A stretch of 64,000 nt of DNA, from NCBI RefSeq assembly GCF_003687725.1, contig NZ_RDOJ01000002.1, positions 187,249 through 251,248 on the forward strand. Reading direction: 5' to 3'. A program made the position numbers and the translations under genes. This DNA comes from Faecalibacter macacae (GTDB lineage: Bacteria > Bacteroidota > Bacteroidia > Flavobacteriales > Weeksellaceae). Under the pieces are notes generated by a model that was given only the letters and a program-made list of their open reading frames with translations, did no database searches and was not told the DNA's origin. Shown piece by piece: positions 35,159 to 44,531 of the stretch. Every line of letters begins with the position of its first letter. Positions within the stretch are counted from its first letter, which is position 1.

Positions 35159-38100
35159 TTACTTTTTTAGTACCGCAATAACTGTATCTATACCATTAAT
35201 TTCAACTGCTTGTCCATTTTCTACAGTTTCTACTATTTCTAGCTCTTCTGTTAATGTTTCTGAACAGATGTAATCTTTGTTACCTTCAACAGCTTTTACG
35301 ATAGGTTCATCATTTTTTAATAATAGTTTTATTTTATCGGTTACTTCAAGTCCAGTTTCTTTACGTAAGTTTTGTACACGATTTACAATTTCACGCGCGA
35401 TACCTTCATTGATTAATTCTTCAGATAATTGTAAATCTAATGCTACCGTTAATGTAGCGTTTGATGCAACTGTCCATCCTGGAATATCTTTAGTAGAAAT
35501 TTCAAAATCTTCTACTTCTAAAGTATAAGTTTTATTGTCGATTACCAAATCAATTTTCCCTTCAGTCTCTAATTTAACAATTTCATCATTTGATAATTGC
35601 GCAGTAGCTGAAGAAATAGCTTTCATATCTTTACCGAACTTAGGTCCTAATGTTTTAAAGTTTGGTTTAATAGATTTAACTAATAAACTTGATGCTTCTT
35701 CGTTCGTTAATAATTGAATCTCCTTAACGTTAACCTCTTGTTTTAATAATTCTGTAATTGATTCTAATTTTTGCTTCATCGAATCGTTTAATACAGGAAT
35801 AATTACTTTTTGTAACGGCTGACGTACTTTGTTATCGCTTAATTTACGTAAAGATAAAATCATACTTGTCGCTGTTTGCGCTAAGTGAGTTTGCTCTTCT
35901 AAACCTGCTTTAATTAACGATTCATCCACAGTTGGGAATAATGCTAAGTGTACAGATTCTGCAGCATTTTTACCAGTTGCAGCATTTAAATCTTTGTATA
36001 AACGATCCATAAAGAATGGAGCAATTGGCGATCCTAAAATTGAAACAGTTTCTAATACTGTGTACAATGTTTGGTAAGCAGAGATCTTGTCTTTAGAGTA
36101 CTCTCCTCTCCAGAAACGTCTTCTTGATAAACGAATGTGCCAGTTTGATAAATTATCAATCACAAATTCTTGAATCGCACGAGCCGCTTTAGTTGGTTCG
36201 TATTCTGCTAAATAAGCATCAACTTTCTTTGTTAATGTATTTAATTCAGATAAAATCCACTGATCTAATTCAGCACGCTCTTCAACTGGAATTTCTTCTT
36301 CAGCGTAAGTAAATCCATCAACATTTGCATATAAAGCAAAGAATGAATAGGTATTGTATAATGTACCGAATAATTTACGACGAACCTCATCAACACCAGC
36401 TAAATCGAATTTTAAGTTTTCCCATGGTTGAGCATTTGCAATCATGTACCAACGTGTAGCATCTGGTCCATAAGTTGCTAATGTTTCGAATGGATCTACT
36501 GCATTTCCTAAACGTTTAGACATTTTTTGTCCGTTTTTATCTAATACTAAACCATTAGAAACAACGTTTTTGTATGCTTTAGAATCGAAAACTAATGTTC
36601 CAATTGCATGTAAAGTATAGAACCAACCACGTGTTTGATCTACTCCTTCAGCAATAAAATCTGCTGGATACATTGTTCCGTTATCGATTAATTCTTTATT
36701 CTCGAATGGATAGTGAACTTGCGCATAAGGCATTGCACCAGAATCGAACCAAACGTCAATTAAGTCAGCCTCACGTTTCATTGGTTTTCCTGAAGCAGCA
36801 ACTAAAACAACCTCATCTACTACATTTTTATGTAAGTCGATTAAGTCGTAATTTTCATCAGACATATCTCCAATTTTGAAACCTTCGAATGGATTAGATG
36901 TCATGAAACCAGCTGCGATAGATTTTTCAATTTCAGCAACTAATTCTTCAACAGATCCAACTACAGTAACTTCGTCACCTTCCTCAGTTCTCCAAATTGG
37001 TAATGGAATTCCCCAGTAACGAGAACGAGATAAATTCCAATCATTTGCATTTTCTAACCAATTCCCGAAACGACCTTCACCTGTAGCTTTAGGTTTCCAG
37101 TTGATTTCTTTGTTTAATTCAACCATACGATCTTTAACATCAGTAACTTTGATGAACCAAGAATCTAATGGGTAATATAAAATTGGCTTATCAGTACGCC
37201 AACAGTGTGGGTAACTGTGTTTATATTTCTCTACTTTGAAAGCTTGATTACGCTCTTTTAATAAAATTGCGATTTCAACATCAACCGATCTTTCTGGCTC
37301 TTGACCTTCATCATAGTATTCGTTTTTCACGTATTTTCCTCCGAAACCTTCACCTAAAGTTTCAACAAAACGACCTTGTAGGTCTACTAATGGAACAGCG
37401 TTACCGTTCTCATCTAAAACTAACATTGCTGGAACACCTGCATCTTTAGCAACTTTCGCATCATCCGCACCAAAAGTTGGAGCTGTGTGTACGATACCAG
37501 TACCGTCTTCTGTAGTAACGAAATCTCCAGGGATTACTTGGAATGCTTTTTCTGCATCTTCGTAAGGTAAAGCCCAAGGTAATAATTGCTCGTATTGCGC
37601 TCCTACTAAATCAGCACCTTTGTACTCAGCTAAAATACGGTAAGGAATTGTTTTGTTTCCTGCAGCGTAAACTGTGAAATCTTCTTCAGTTTCAGCTAAG
37701 AAGTATGGTTTACTAAATTGTTTACCAACTAATGGTTTTCCTAAGATAACTTTCATTGGCTCGAAAGTATATTGGTTGAAAGTTTCAACTAATACATAAT
37801 CGATTTTTGGTCCAACTGTTAAAGCAGTATTTGATGGTAAAGTCCATGGTGTAGTTGTCCAAGCTAAGAAGTAAACATCTCCATCAATAGCTTTTAATAA
37901 ATCTGAAGTTTCTTTCTTCGCTTTGAACTGAGCTACAATTGTGGTATCTGTAACATCTTTGTATGTACCAGGTTGGTTTAATTCGTGAGAAGATAAACCT
38001 GTACCTGCTTTTGGAGAATATGGTTGGATTGTGTATCCTTTATATAACAAATCTTTGTTATAAATTTGTTGTAATAACCACCAAACCGACTCCATATATT

Positions 38101-38566
38101 TTGGCTTGTATGTGATGTATGGGTCGTTCATATCAACCCAATATCCCATTTTTTCAGTTAAATCGTTCCACAAATCTGTGTAACGCATCACTGTATTTTT
38201 ACAAGCTTCGTTATATTCAGTAATCGAAATTTTAGATCCGATATCTTCTTTTGTAATTCCTAATTCTTTCTCAGTACCTAATTCTACAGGTAATCCGTGC
38301 GTATCCCAACCCGCTTTACGGAAAACTTGTTTCCCTTTTAACGTTTGGTAACGACAAAATATATCTTTGATAGAACGTGCTAATACGTGGTGAATTCCTG
38401 GCTTTCCGTTTGCAGAAGGTGGCCCTTCGTAAAAAACGTATGAATCATTTCCTTCACGAGACGTAATACTTTTCTCAAAAACATTATTTTCTTTCCAATC
38501 TTGTAAAGTATCATTTGCGACTTGTACTAAGTCTAAGTGCTTATATTCTTTGAATTTATTTGCCAT
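35159..38566 (-). CDS. ileS: isoleucyl-tRNA synthetase
   Basis: Class Ia aminoacyl-tRNA synthetase charging tRNA-Ile. At 1135 aa it is the long, eukaryote-like (type 2) form. The HIGH-type motif is GKPGIHHVLARSIKD (about 54-68) and KMSKS reads KNGQKMSKRLGN (about residue 685). The CP1 editing domain lies between (TTPWTLPSNTAL). The C-terminal region lacks the zinc-finger cysteines of type 1 enzymes. Type 2 IleRS commonly has reduced mupirocin sensitivity, a family-level statement not testable here. It is the first gene of the ileS-dksA-like-lspA operon. Confidence 0.97.
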   Translation of the reverse strand: MANKFKEYKHLDLVQVANDTLQDWKENNVFEKSITSREGNDSYVFYEGPPSANGKPGIHHVLARSIKDIFCRYQTLKGKQVFRKAGWDTHGLPVELGTEKELGITKEDIGSKISITEYNEACKNTVMRYTDLWNDLTEKMGYWVDMNDPYITYKPKYMESVWWLLQQIYNKDLLYKGYTIQPYSPKAGTGLSSHELNQPGTYKDVTDTTIVAQFKAKKETSDLLKAIDGDVYFLAWTTTPWTLPSNTALTVGPKIDYVLVETFNQYTFEPMKVILGKPLVGKQFSKPYFLAETEEDFTVYAAGNKTIPYRILAEYKGADLVGAQYEQLLPWALPYEDAEKAFQVIPGDFVTTEDGTGIVHTAPTFGADDAKVAKDAGVPAMLVLDENGNAVPLVDLQGRFVETLGEGFGGKYVKNEYYDEGQEPERSVDVEIAILLKERNQAFKVEKYKHSYPHCWRTDKPILYYPLDSWFIKVTDVKDRMVELNKEINWKPKATGEGRFGNWLENANDWNLSRSRYWGIPLPIWRTEEGDEVTVVGSVEELVAEIEKSIAAGFMTSNPFEGFKIGDMSDENYDLIDLHKNVVDEVVLVAASGKPMKREADLIDVWFDSGAMPYAQVHYPFENKELIDNGTMYPADFIAEGVDQTRGWFYTLHAIGTLVFDSKAYKNVVSNGLVLDKNGQKMSKRLGNAVDPFETLATYGPDATRWYMIANAQPWENLKFDLAGVDEVRRKLFGTLYNTYSFFALYANVDGFTYAEEEIPVEERAELDQWILSELNTLTKKVDAYLAEYEPTKAARAIQEFVIDNLSNWHIRLSRRRFWRGEYSKDKISAYQTLYTVLETVSILGSPIAPFFMDRLYKDLNAATGKNAAESVHLALFPTVDESLIKAGLEEQTHLAQTATSMILSLRKLSDNKVRQPLQKVIIPVLNDSMKQKLESITELLKQEVNVKEIQLLTNEEASSLLVKSIKPNFKTLGPKFGKDMKAISSATAQLSNDEIVKLETEGKIDLVIDNKTYTLEVEDFEISTKDIPGWTVASNATLTVALDLQLSEELINEGIAREIVNRVQNLRKETGLEVTDKIKLLLKNDEPIVKAVEGNKDYICSETLTEELEIVETVENGQAVEINGIDTVIAVLKK

Positions 38567-38602
38567 GAATTCTGAGTTTATTTCTTTCTAAATCAAGGTT
38601 TG

Positions 38603-38610
38603 CGAATATA
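38603..38610 (-). promoter_or_regulatory. possible -7 element TATATTCG for ileS
   Basis: Reads TATATTCGCAAAC toward ileS, one base off TAnnTTTG but with the same CA extension as confirmed-looking boxes here. Confidence 0.3.
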
Positions 38611-38779
38611 AGGAAAAATGCGCAATTATGATAAATTTTGAAGTTTTTATATTGTTTTCAGCCTGTGAATTCTAAATTTAAAAATATTTCAATCATTTAC
38701 TCTAAAATCTTTAATTTTTAGAGAAATATTTTAGCAATTTTGTATAAACTATTAAAAATTCATTTTATCTATTGTGAAT

Positions 38780-40399
38780 ATGAAAAAAATACTGAATTTC
38801 ATTTTATTAGCTCTTATAATGTTCCAGCTTTTGAGCTGTAGTAACAATAAAGATTATGTAGAAATGATTCCAGCGGACATTGATTTTGTAATACAAATCA
38901 ACCCAAAATCTATTGCTAAAAAAGGAAACTTTGAAAATATTGAACAATACAATCTTGCAAAGTTAGCATTAACAGAAATTAATAATGCAGATCCAGCTTT
39001 GAAGGAAATGATTTCTTTAATTAAAAAATCTCCTACAGATGCTGGCGTAGATATTATTTCGCCGATTTACATCTTTGGTAAGAAACTTAACAATAAATTA
39101 ATTGTTACTCTTGCTATGAATATGAATGATAAAAGTGAGTTTGAAGCACAATTAAAAACCATTTATAAATCGGTTTATAAGCAAGATATTTCTTTTGTTG
39201 ACGAAAATAATTACACTTTTATTAAAGGCAATAAAAAACCATATTTAGCTTGGAATAAGAAGCAATTTATGTTTATCGCTGGCGAATATGGAACTCCGAC
39301 ATCCGATCTAAATTCTTTTTTTGAAGATTTAATTAAAAATGAAAATTCGTTAATTGATAATATTAGTTTTGCTGATTTTTTAAAAAACACACAAGATGTT
39401 AATATTTGGTACACAGGAAATTTTACAAAGTATTTTTCTAACAAAACAAATCCATCAGAAAACAATTTAGACTTTTCTAAAAGTGCTTGGGCTACTTACC
39501 TTTCATTCAACGATGATAATATTAGTTTTACTCAAAAATTTCATCCAGATCCAGCTACAAAAATAGAATTAGAGAAACGCCCAATGTGGAAATCAAAAAT
39601 CAACACAGATTTTTACAAATATTTTCCTGAAAGAAGTTATGCTAATATTTCTATTGGTGCTTATCCTGCAAATACGAGATATATTCTTAATAATAAAAAT
39701 ATAATTTCAGATTTTTTAAATGAATATACTATCGACTACACAATACTAGAAAATAGTTTTGAAGGCGAAGCTTTATTTAGTATATATGATTTTGAAAGCG
39801 CTAAATCTTTTAGTGTAAATGATTATTTTGGTAAAAAAGAAACTTTTGAAAAGACTATTATTATTCCACAATTTATTTTAGCTGGAAGAATGAAAAACAA
39901 AGACTTTTACAATCATTTTATTTCAAACTTCGGAAAAGGAATAGTTAGTCATGGAAATTATCATTCGTTAAAAATCAACACGAATCAATCTATATATTTC
40001 TCTTTTAACAACAACATTATGTTTGTGACAAATAATCAAATCCAAGTAAATAATTTCGCTTTGAATCGTGTAAGTAAAAATAATTTTATACAATCGCCCT
40101 TCTCCTCAGGTGCTAAAAATTCGATGTTTGCGAATGTTAATTTAAACTTGGAAGATTATCCGAATGATGTGAAGAATTATTTTATTAAAAACTCACCGAT
40201 TCCAATTACAAATGAAATGGAAAAATTTATTAGTCAATTTTCTAAAATAGAATTTAAAGTAACGGACGAATACACTAAAACTGGAAATTTACAACTTAAG
40301 AAAAGTGATGTAAATTCTTTGGAGACAATATTATTATTCTTAGATCAAACCTATTCAGTTTATTCAAATCCAGGTATTTTATCAAATGGAAGTAATTAA
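38780..40399 (+). CDS. DUF4836 family lipoprotein
   Basis: A 539-aa Bacteroidota lipoprotein. The signal peptide ends in the lipobox LLSCS, with Cys near residue 21. The mature N-terminus (YVEMIPADIDFVIQINP) and the pattern of two related halves are typical of DUF4836. No enzymatic motif is evident. The start is the ATG at 38780, with a GTG six bases upstream as alternative. The 3' end overlaps the ABC ATPase gene by 14 nt, so the lipoprotein is translationally coupled to an ABC transporter and may act as its periplasmic or outer-membrane partner. Confidence 0.82.
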   Translation: MKKILNFILLALIMFQLLSCSNNKDYVEMIPADIDFVIQINPKSIAKKGNFENIEQYNLAKLALTEINNADPALKEMISLIKKSPTDAGVDIISPIYIFGKKLNNKLIVTLAMNMNDKSEFEAQLKTIYKSVYKQDISFVDENNYTFIKGNKKPYLAWNKKQFMFIAGEYGTPTSDLNSFFEDLIKNENSLIDNISFADFLKNTQDVNIWYTGNFTKYFSNKTNPSENNLDFSKSAWATYLSFNDDNISFTQKFHPDPATKIELEKRPMWKSKINTDFYKYFPERSYANISIGAYPANTRYILNNKNIISDFLNEYTIDYTILENSFEGEALFSIYDFESAKSFSVNDYFGKKETFEKTIIIPQFILAGRMKNKDFYNHFISNFGKGIVSHGNYHSLKINTNQSIYFSFNNNIMFVTNNQIQVNNFALNRVSKNNFIQSPFSSGAKNSMFANVNLNLEDYPNDVKNYFIKNSPIPITNEMEKFISQFSKIEFKVTDEYTKTGNLQLKKSDVNSLETILLFLDQTYSVYSNPGILSNGSN

Positions 40400-41030
40400 A
40401 ATTAAAAATATTATCCCTCATCCTTTAAAAGATTTTGGATTTGATGAATCTGAAGTTTGGAACAATGAAATTGAGTTCGAAAAAGGAAACTATTATCAAA
40501 TTGTCGCTCATTCAGGAGTTGGAAAATCAACATTAATTAATATCATTTACGGAGATAGAAAGGATTATGACGGAAATGTATTATTTAATACTAAAGATAT
40601 CTCAAAACTAAAATCGAATGATTGGAACGAAATAAGAAAAACAAAATTATCTTATGTATTCCAAGGTTTACATTTATTTGAAGAATTAACGCTTTTAGAG
40701 AATATCCAACTGAAAAATGGATTAACCAATCACGCAACAGAAAATGAGATTAAAAATTGGATTGAAGCTGTTGGTTTATCAAAACATTTAAACCAAAAAG
40801 CTGTTCATCTTTCTTATGGGCAACGACAACGAATTGCTGTGATACGTGCTTTTTGTCAACCATTTGACTTTATACTTTTAGACGAACCTTTTAGTCATTT
40901 AGATGATATCAATCAATCGCTTTTAATGGATTTAATTGAAATTGAAGCAAAGAAAAATAAAGCAGGAATAATCCTAACAAGTTTACAACAAATAGAAGAT
41001 CAACGATTAAATCATGTCATTAAGCTCTAA
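40386..41030 (+). CDS. ABC transporter ATP-binding protein (LolD/MacB/FtsE-like)
   Basis: A 214-aa ABC ATPase. Walker A is AHSGVGKST, the Q-loop YVFQGLHLFEELT, the signature LSYGQRQR and Walker B FILLDEPFSHLDD. Size and pairing with an FtsX-like permease place it among the LolD/MacB/FtsE-type mechanotransmission transporters rather than importers. The N-terminus is unusual, with a PLKDFGFDESEVWNN insert before the P-loop. It overlaps the lipoprotein gene upstream (14 nt) and the permease gene downstream (17 nt). Confidence 0.9.
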   Translation: MEVIKIKNIIPHPLKDFGFDESEVWNNEIEFEKGNYYQIVAHSGVGKSTLINIIYGDRKDYDGNVLFNTKDISKLKSNDWNEIRKTKLSYVFQGLHLFEELTLLENIQLKNGLTNHATENEIKNWIEAVGLSKHLNQKAVHLSYGQRQRIAVIRAFCQPFDFILLDEPFSHLDDINQSLLMDLIEIEAKKNKAGIILTSLQQIEDQRLNHVIKL

Positions 41031-42222
41031 TCAACTTTTACAAAAAATCGTTCGAAAAGAAATCAGTTTTACTCGAATGATTACCTTTTTTATCTTTACA
41101 ATTATTGGTTTTTACATTCTAATTTTAGCGAATGTTTTATACTTCGATTTTGCTAAAAACTTTACAAAAGATAGTAGTATTTGGAAATCGAATTATATCG
41201 TTTTAAATAAAAAAATATCAACATTAGGAACATTAACAGGTAGCAAACCTACTTTTGATTCTGATGAGATTGAATATCTAAAAACTCAAACATTTGTTGA
41301 AGAAATTGGTACTTTTAAATCGAGTTTATTTCCTGTAAAATTACAAGTTGGTGGTGTTGCTGGAATTAGAGGTTTTTCGACAGATTTATTTTTTGAATCT
41401 GTTCCTGAACAATTTATTGATGTTGATAACGAACAATGGAAGTGGAATGAAGGTGATGAATTTATCCCAATAATAATTCCTAAAAGTTATTTGAATTTAT
41501 ACAATTTCGGATTTGCTTCGAGCCAAGGATTACCACAAGTATCAGAAAGTTTATTTACAAAAATCCCGTTTCAGTTGGTAATTGGTAAAGGTGAAAATCA
41601 GAAAGTTTACCAAGCAAGAATTGTTGATTTTACTACAAAAATTAACACGATTTTAGTTCCTGAAAATTATTTAGATTGGGCGAATAAGAATTTTGCTCCA
41701 AATCAACTTTCAGAACCATCAAGAGTTATTGTACAAACATCAAACGATGGTGAAGAAAACTACTCAGCTTTTTTTGAAGAGCAGAACTACGACATCAACA
41801 AAGATGAATTAAAAAATAACGAATTAACATCTTATCTTAAATTAGCTTTCAGTTTAGTTTTATTAATTGGTGGAATTATTGTTTTTGCAGCAATTTGGTT
41901 GATGATAATTAATTTTCAGTTATTAATTGAAAAGAACAAACATAAAATTAAAGATTTATCTCTGATTGGATTTTCTAAAAATCAATTGAGTAAACCATAT
42001 CTGAAAATGATGACATTTTTTATCTTCTTAGGTTTTATCTTTAGTTTACCACTTGTTTATTATACGGTTAACTATATTAAATCAAAAATAGGAAATTTTA
42101 TAGTGATTGAAAATTCATCATTTATAGAAGTTATTATAGGAAGTATAGTTGTATTATTAATAATAATAATTGTTAATTCAACAATATTAAATAGAACAAT
42201 CAACAGAATTATCTCTCAATAA
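41014..42222 (+). CDS. FtsX-like ABC transporter permease
   Basis: A 402-aa permease. One N-terminal membrane helix (about residues 22-45) is followed by a large extracytoplasmic domain (about 50-270) and three C-terminal helices (about 275-300, 330-355 and 370-392). This is the four-helix MacB/FtsX topology, with a single permease subunit expected to dimerise. It overlaps the ATPase gene by 17 nt and ends at a terminator, completing a three-gene lipoprotein-ATPase-permease unit. Substrate unknown; envelope lipoprotein or small-molecule extrusion are candidate roles. Confidence 0.85.
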   Translation: MSLSSNQLLQKIVRKEISFTRMITFFIFTIIGFYILILANVLYFDFAKNFTKDSSIWKSNYIVLNKKISTLGTLTGSKPTFDSDEIEYLKTQTFVEEIGTFKSSLFPVKLQVGGVAGIRGFSTDLFFESVPEQFIDVDNEQWKWNEGDEFIPIIIPKSYLNLYNFGFASSQGLPQVSESLFTKIPFQLVIGKGENQKVYQARIVDFTTKINTILVPENYLDWANKNFAPNQLSEPSRVIVQTSNDGEENYSAFFEEQNYDINKDELKNNELTSYLKLAFSLVLLIGGIIVFAAIWLMIINFQLLIEKNKHKIKDLSLIGFSKNQLSKPYLKMMTFFIFLGFIFSLPLVYYTVNYIKSKIGNFIVIENSSFIEVIIGSIVVLLIIIIVNSTILNRTINRIISQ

Positions 42223-42254
42223 AAAAAGGCACTCCAAGAGTGCCTTTACTTTTA
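42222..42254 (+). terminator. terminator after the ABC permease
   Basis: Perfect 10-bp stem AAAGGCACTC / GAGTGCCTTT with CAA loop; T-rich downstream and A-rich upstream, so it may also serve the opposing beta-barrel gene. Confidence 0.88.
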
Positions 42255-42279
42255 TGTTATAAAAATTAATCCTAATTGA

Positions 42280-42927
42280 TTAGAATGAATATCCAACTCC
42301 GAATGTAAACCCATGGTTCTTCGCATCGAAATTAGCGTTACTTTTAAATGTATCTTGTAATCCTAAATAGTATCTAGCACCTACATTTACATTATCTGTA
42401 ATATTATATCCAATACCACCAACAACTCCAAAATCTACTTTTTCTACATTATCAGAGATATCAGTTTTAGTTTCAGAAATAATATTTTCTCCTGCTATAT
42501 TAGTATCAAATTTAGCTTTATTAGAAGCATAAATATTAAAACCTACTTGAGGTCCAACCTCGAAATTAAATCGAGATTCACCTGGGTAAATTTTTAATAA
42601 TACAGGAACTTGAATATAATCTAATGTTGTTGAATTTGAATATGTTTGAGTGATATTTTGAGAATTAATCATCTCATTTTTATACTTCGCTCCAACTCTT
42701 GCATAATTTACCTCTGGCTGAATAGCTAACGTTTGATTAATTGGAATGTGGTAGTACAAACCTGCAGACCATCCTAATTTAAAATCATCATCATTTACAT
42801 CGTCTCCTAAGAAAGACGTAACATTTGCACTTGTTTTAATACCTAATTGAGGTGTCTCTGTTTTCTCTTGAGCATTAACTCCTACCATACCAACTAACCC
42901 TGCTGCTACAAAAAATAACTTTTTCAT
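42280..42927 (-). CDS. PorT-like outer membrane beta-barrel protein
   Basis: A 215-aa exported protein with signal peptide MKKLFFVAAGLVGMVGVNAQ and about eight amphipathic strands, ending in the C-terminal aromatic YSF expected of outer-membrane barrels. LGIKTSANVTSFLGDD and YIQVPVLLKIYPG are typical of the PorT/OMP_b-brl_2 family. The signal peptide is almost identical to that of the barrel gene at 43845-44372, indicating paralogy. It is preceded by a sigma-54-like -24/-12 element rather than a TAnnTTTG box. Probably a small porin or surface barrel; ligand unknown. Confidence 0.85.
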   Translation of the reverse strand: MKKLFFVAAGLVGMVGVNAQEKTETPQLGIKTSANVTSFLGDDVNDDDFKLGWSAGLYYHIPINQTLAIQPEVNYARVGAKYKNEMINSQNITQTYSNSTTLDYIQVPVLLKIYPGESRFNFEVGPQVGFNIYASNKAKFDTNIAGENIISETKTDISDNVEKVDFGVVGGIGYNITDNVNVGARYYLGLQDTFKSNANFDAKNHGFTFGVGYSF

Positions 42928-42964
42928 TTTGTTTGATTTTTGAATTTAGATTCGTGGTATAATT

Positions 42965-42981
42965 TTCAATTGCTGTGCCAA
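42965..42981 (-). promoter_or_regulatory. sigma-54-like promoter TTGGCAC-N5-TTGAA for the beta-barrel gene
   Basis: On the minus strand TTGGCACAGCAATTGAA places GG and the -12 G exactly at the spacing of the sigma-54 consensus TGGCACG-N4-TTGC; the -12 C is replaced by A. The predicted transcription start lies about 25-30 nt upstream of the start codon. Confidence 0.5.
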
Positions 42982-43033
42982 AAAATGTTAAACATAATAA
43001 AAAGAAATTCAAAAAATTGATTTACAAATAAAT

Positions 43034-43069
43034 AAAAAGTTGGTTATAATTAATTATAACCAACTTTTT
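43034..43069. terminator. perfect 36-nt palindromic terminator
   Basis: AAAAAGTTGGTTATAATT and its exact complement directly follow the 43083-43577 gene on the minus strand, with a flanking T/A tract. Confidence 0.85.
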
Positions 43070-43082
43070 ATTATTATTTATT

Positions 43083-43577
43083 TTAAAAATTATAAGCTAG
43101 TCCTGCTCCAATTGAAGCAACTTGACCTATAGAATATCGAACTCCTTTATAATGTAAATAGAAATTGAAATCATCAGAATAATGATAACCTACTTTTGGA
43201 GTAAAATAATGCGAACCTGAACCATTTTTAGTTTGATTAAATGCATAACCTAAATCAGCAGCAATGTAAAATTTTTTATAAACATCTAATTCAGCTGAAG
43301 CACCTACAAATAAATATTGAAACCCTCTATCCTGAGGTATATGAGATGCTTTATTTAATACAGTATGATCATAACCTATGGAACCACCCACTCTAAAAAA
43401 ATTCTCTATTTTGCCTAAATAACCAACTGAAACTCCATAATTAAAATTAGAATCATTTGAAAGTAATCCTACCGGAACACCTAAATACCCATTTACCTGA
43501 ATTCCAATCTTTTCTCTTTTCTGACCAAAAGAACATGTTGAATATATTAATAATAAAATTAATCCTATTTTTTTCAT
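43083..43577 (-). CDS. small outer membrane beta-barrel protein
   Basis: A 164-aa exported protein with a short signal peptide ending CSFGQ, alternating strands (YGVSVGYLG, FRVGGSIGYDH, FYIAADLGYAF) and C-terminal GAGLAYNF. It resembles the neighbour at 43845-44372 in strand order (IGYDH, ADLGYAF, PKVGY), so the two are likely paralogues. Its upstream region shows neither a sigma-54-like element nor a convincing -7 box. Function unknown; probably a surface barrel. Confidence 0.78.
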   Translation of the reverse strand: MKKIGLILLLIYSTCSFGQKREKIGIQVNGYLGVPVGLLSNDSNFNYGVSVGYLGKIENFFRVGGSIGYDHTVLNKASHIPQDRGFQYLFVGASAELDVYKKFYIAADLGYAFNQTKNGSGSHYFTPKVGYHYSDDFNFYLHYKGVRYSIGQVASIGAGLAYNF

Positions 43578-43787
43578 AACCTAACCTATAAACCGAGTCA
43601 AAAATATTTTTTAAAAAACATTTGATTGACAGATCTTTAATAGATAATTATATGAACCATATATTAAATAAATTATACATTTTATTAATTAGATATTTAC
43701 TCAATTAATAAACGTTTAAATGTGTATTATAAAACATAATCAATAAATTATAATAGAATACCTTATCCGACATTTAAATACTTATAT

Positions 43788-43821
43788 AAAAAAAATAAGA
43801 CTATCCTTTCGGATAGTCTTA
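43788..43821 (-). terminator. terminator of the 43845-44372 beta-barrel gene
   Basis: On the minus strand an 11-bp stem TAAGACTATCC / GGATAGTCTTA with a four-base loop is followed by eight T. Confidence 0.9.
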
Positions 43822-43844
43822 TCATTATTTTAATGAATTTCTAA

Positions 43845-44372
43845 TTAGAATTTGTAAGCAAAACCTACAGAAACTGCATTGAATTTGTAATCTACGTAAT
43901 CATTATTTTCTGGACCTGCACTAATACCTTTATAACCTGCATATAAATCCCAAGTTGCTGCAGAGTAACCAATTTTTGGTTGGTAAAATAAACCACCTTC
44001 AACTCCGTCAGTTGTAGCAAATGCATATCCTAAATCAGCTCCAATAAATAAGTTGTTGTTAAACTCATATTTAGCAGTTGCAGCTAATGGAATAAAACCA
44101 TAATCTTCACCTTTGTTAGTAAAACGCTGTCCTGCAATTACATAATCATAATCTTTACCGATAAAGTGATCGTAACCAACTTTAGCTCCTAACTTGAAGT
44201 TATCTGCTACTGGGTGTAAGTACGCTAAATCAACACCAATATTGAAAGAAGAAACATCTGATGTATCACCAACTGGAATACCTACGTGTACTGTTCCCTC
44301 AACACCTGTTTGAGCATTTACTCCTACTAAACCAACTGCTGCGAAAGCAGCTGCAAAAAATAACTTTTTCAT
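43845..44372 (-). CDS. outer membrane beta-barrel protein
   Basis: A 175-aa exported protein. The signal peptide (MKKLFFAAAFAAVGLVGVNAQ) matches that of the barrel at 42280-42927. The mature part has eight likely strands (VHVGIPVG, FNIGVDLAYL, LGAKVGYDH, FIGADLGYAF, QPKIGYSA, VGFAYKF) with the terminal Phe. Strand order links it to the 43083-43577 protein. It has two candidate promoters: a sigma-54-like element at 44442-44458 and a TAGATTTG box at 44394-44401. Function unknown. Confidence 0.82.
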   Translation of the reverse strand: MKKLFFAAAFAAVGLVGVNAQTGVEGTVHVGIPVGDTSDVSSFNIGVDLAYLHPVADNFKLGAKVGYDHFIGKDYDYVIAGQRFTNKGEDYGFIPLAATAKYEFNNNLFIGADLGYAFATTDGVEGGLFYQPKIGYSAATWDLYAGYKGISAGPENNDYVDYKFNAVSVGFAYKF

Positions 44373-44393
44373 GTTTTCTATAATTTATTTTTT

Positions 44394-44401
44394 CAAATCT
44401 A
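44394..44401 (-). promoter_or_regulatory. -7-like element TAGATTTG upstream of the beta-barrel gene
   Basis: CAAATCTA on the plus strand reads TAGATTTG toward the gene, 21 nt from its start. No -33 TTG at the right distance, so it may be incidental. Confidence 0.3.
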
Positions 44402-44441
44402 TTTTAAAGTAATCTATCATTTTGATTACACTATATACTTT

Positions 44442-44458
44442 TTCAAGTTACGTGCCAA
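44442..44458 (-). promoter_or_regulatory. sigma-54-like promoter TTGGCACG-N4-TTGAA for the beta-barrel gene
   Basis: Minus strand TTGGCACGTAACTTGAA matches TGGCACG-N4-TTGC in every position except the last C. It has the same architecture as the element upstream of the barrel gene at 42280-42927. Confidence 0.55.
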
Positions 44459-44531
44459 GTTTTACAAAATTGTCAAAAATATTTAAAAAACATTTATCAT
44501 TAATATATTATATTTTGATTTTCAGTTAAAT

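Noticed and set aside
36135-36160. TGGCAC inside ileS as a sigma-54 site
   Set aside because: It is coding sequence, the -12 element is missing, and no gene starts downstream.
43578-43787. AT-rich gap between two beta-barrel genes
   Set aside because: No gene, clear promoter or stable RNA is visible apart from the terminator at its edge.
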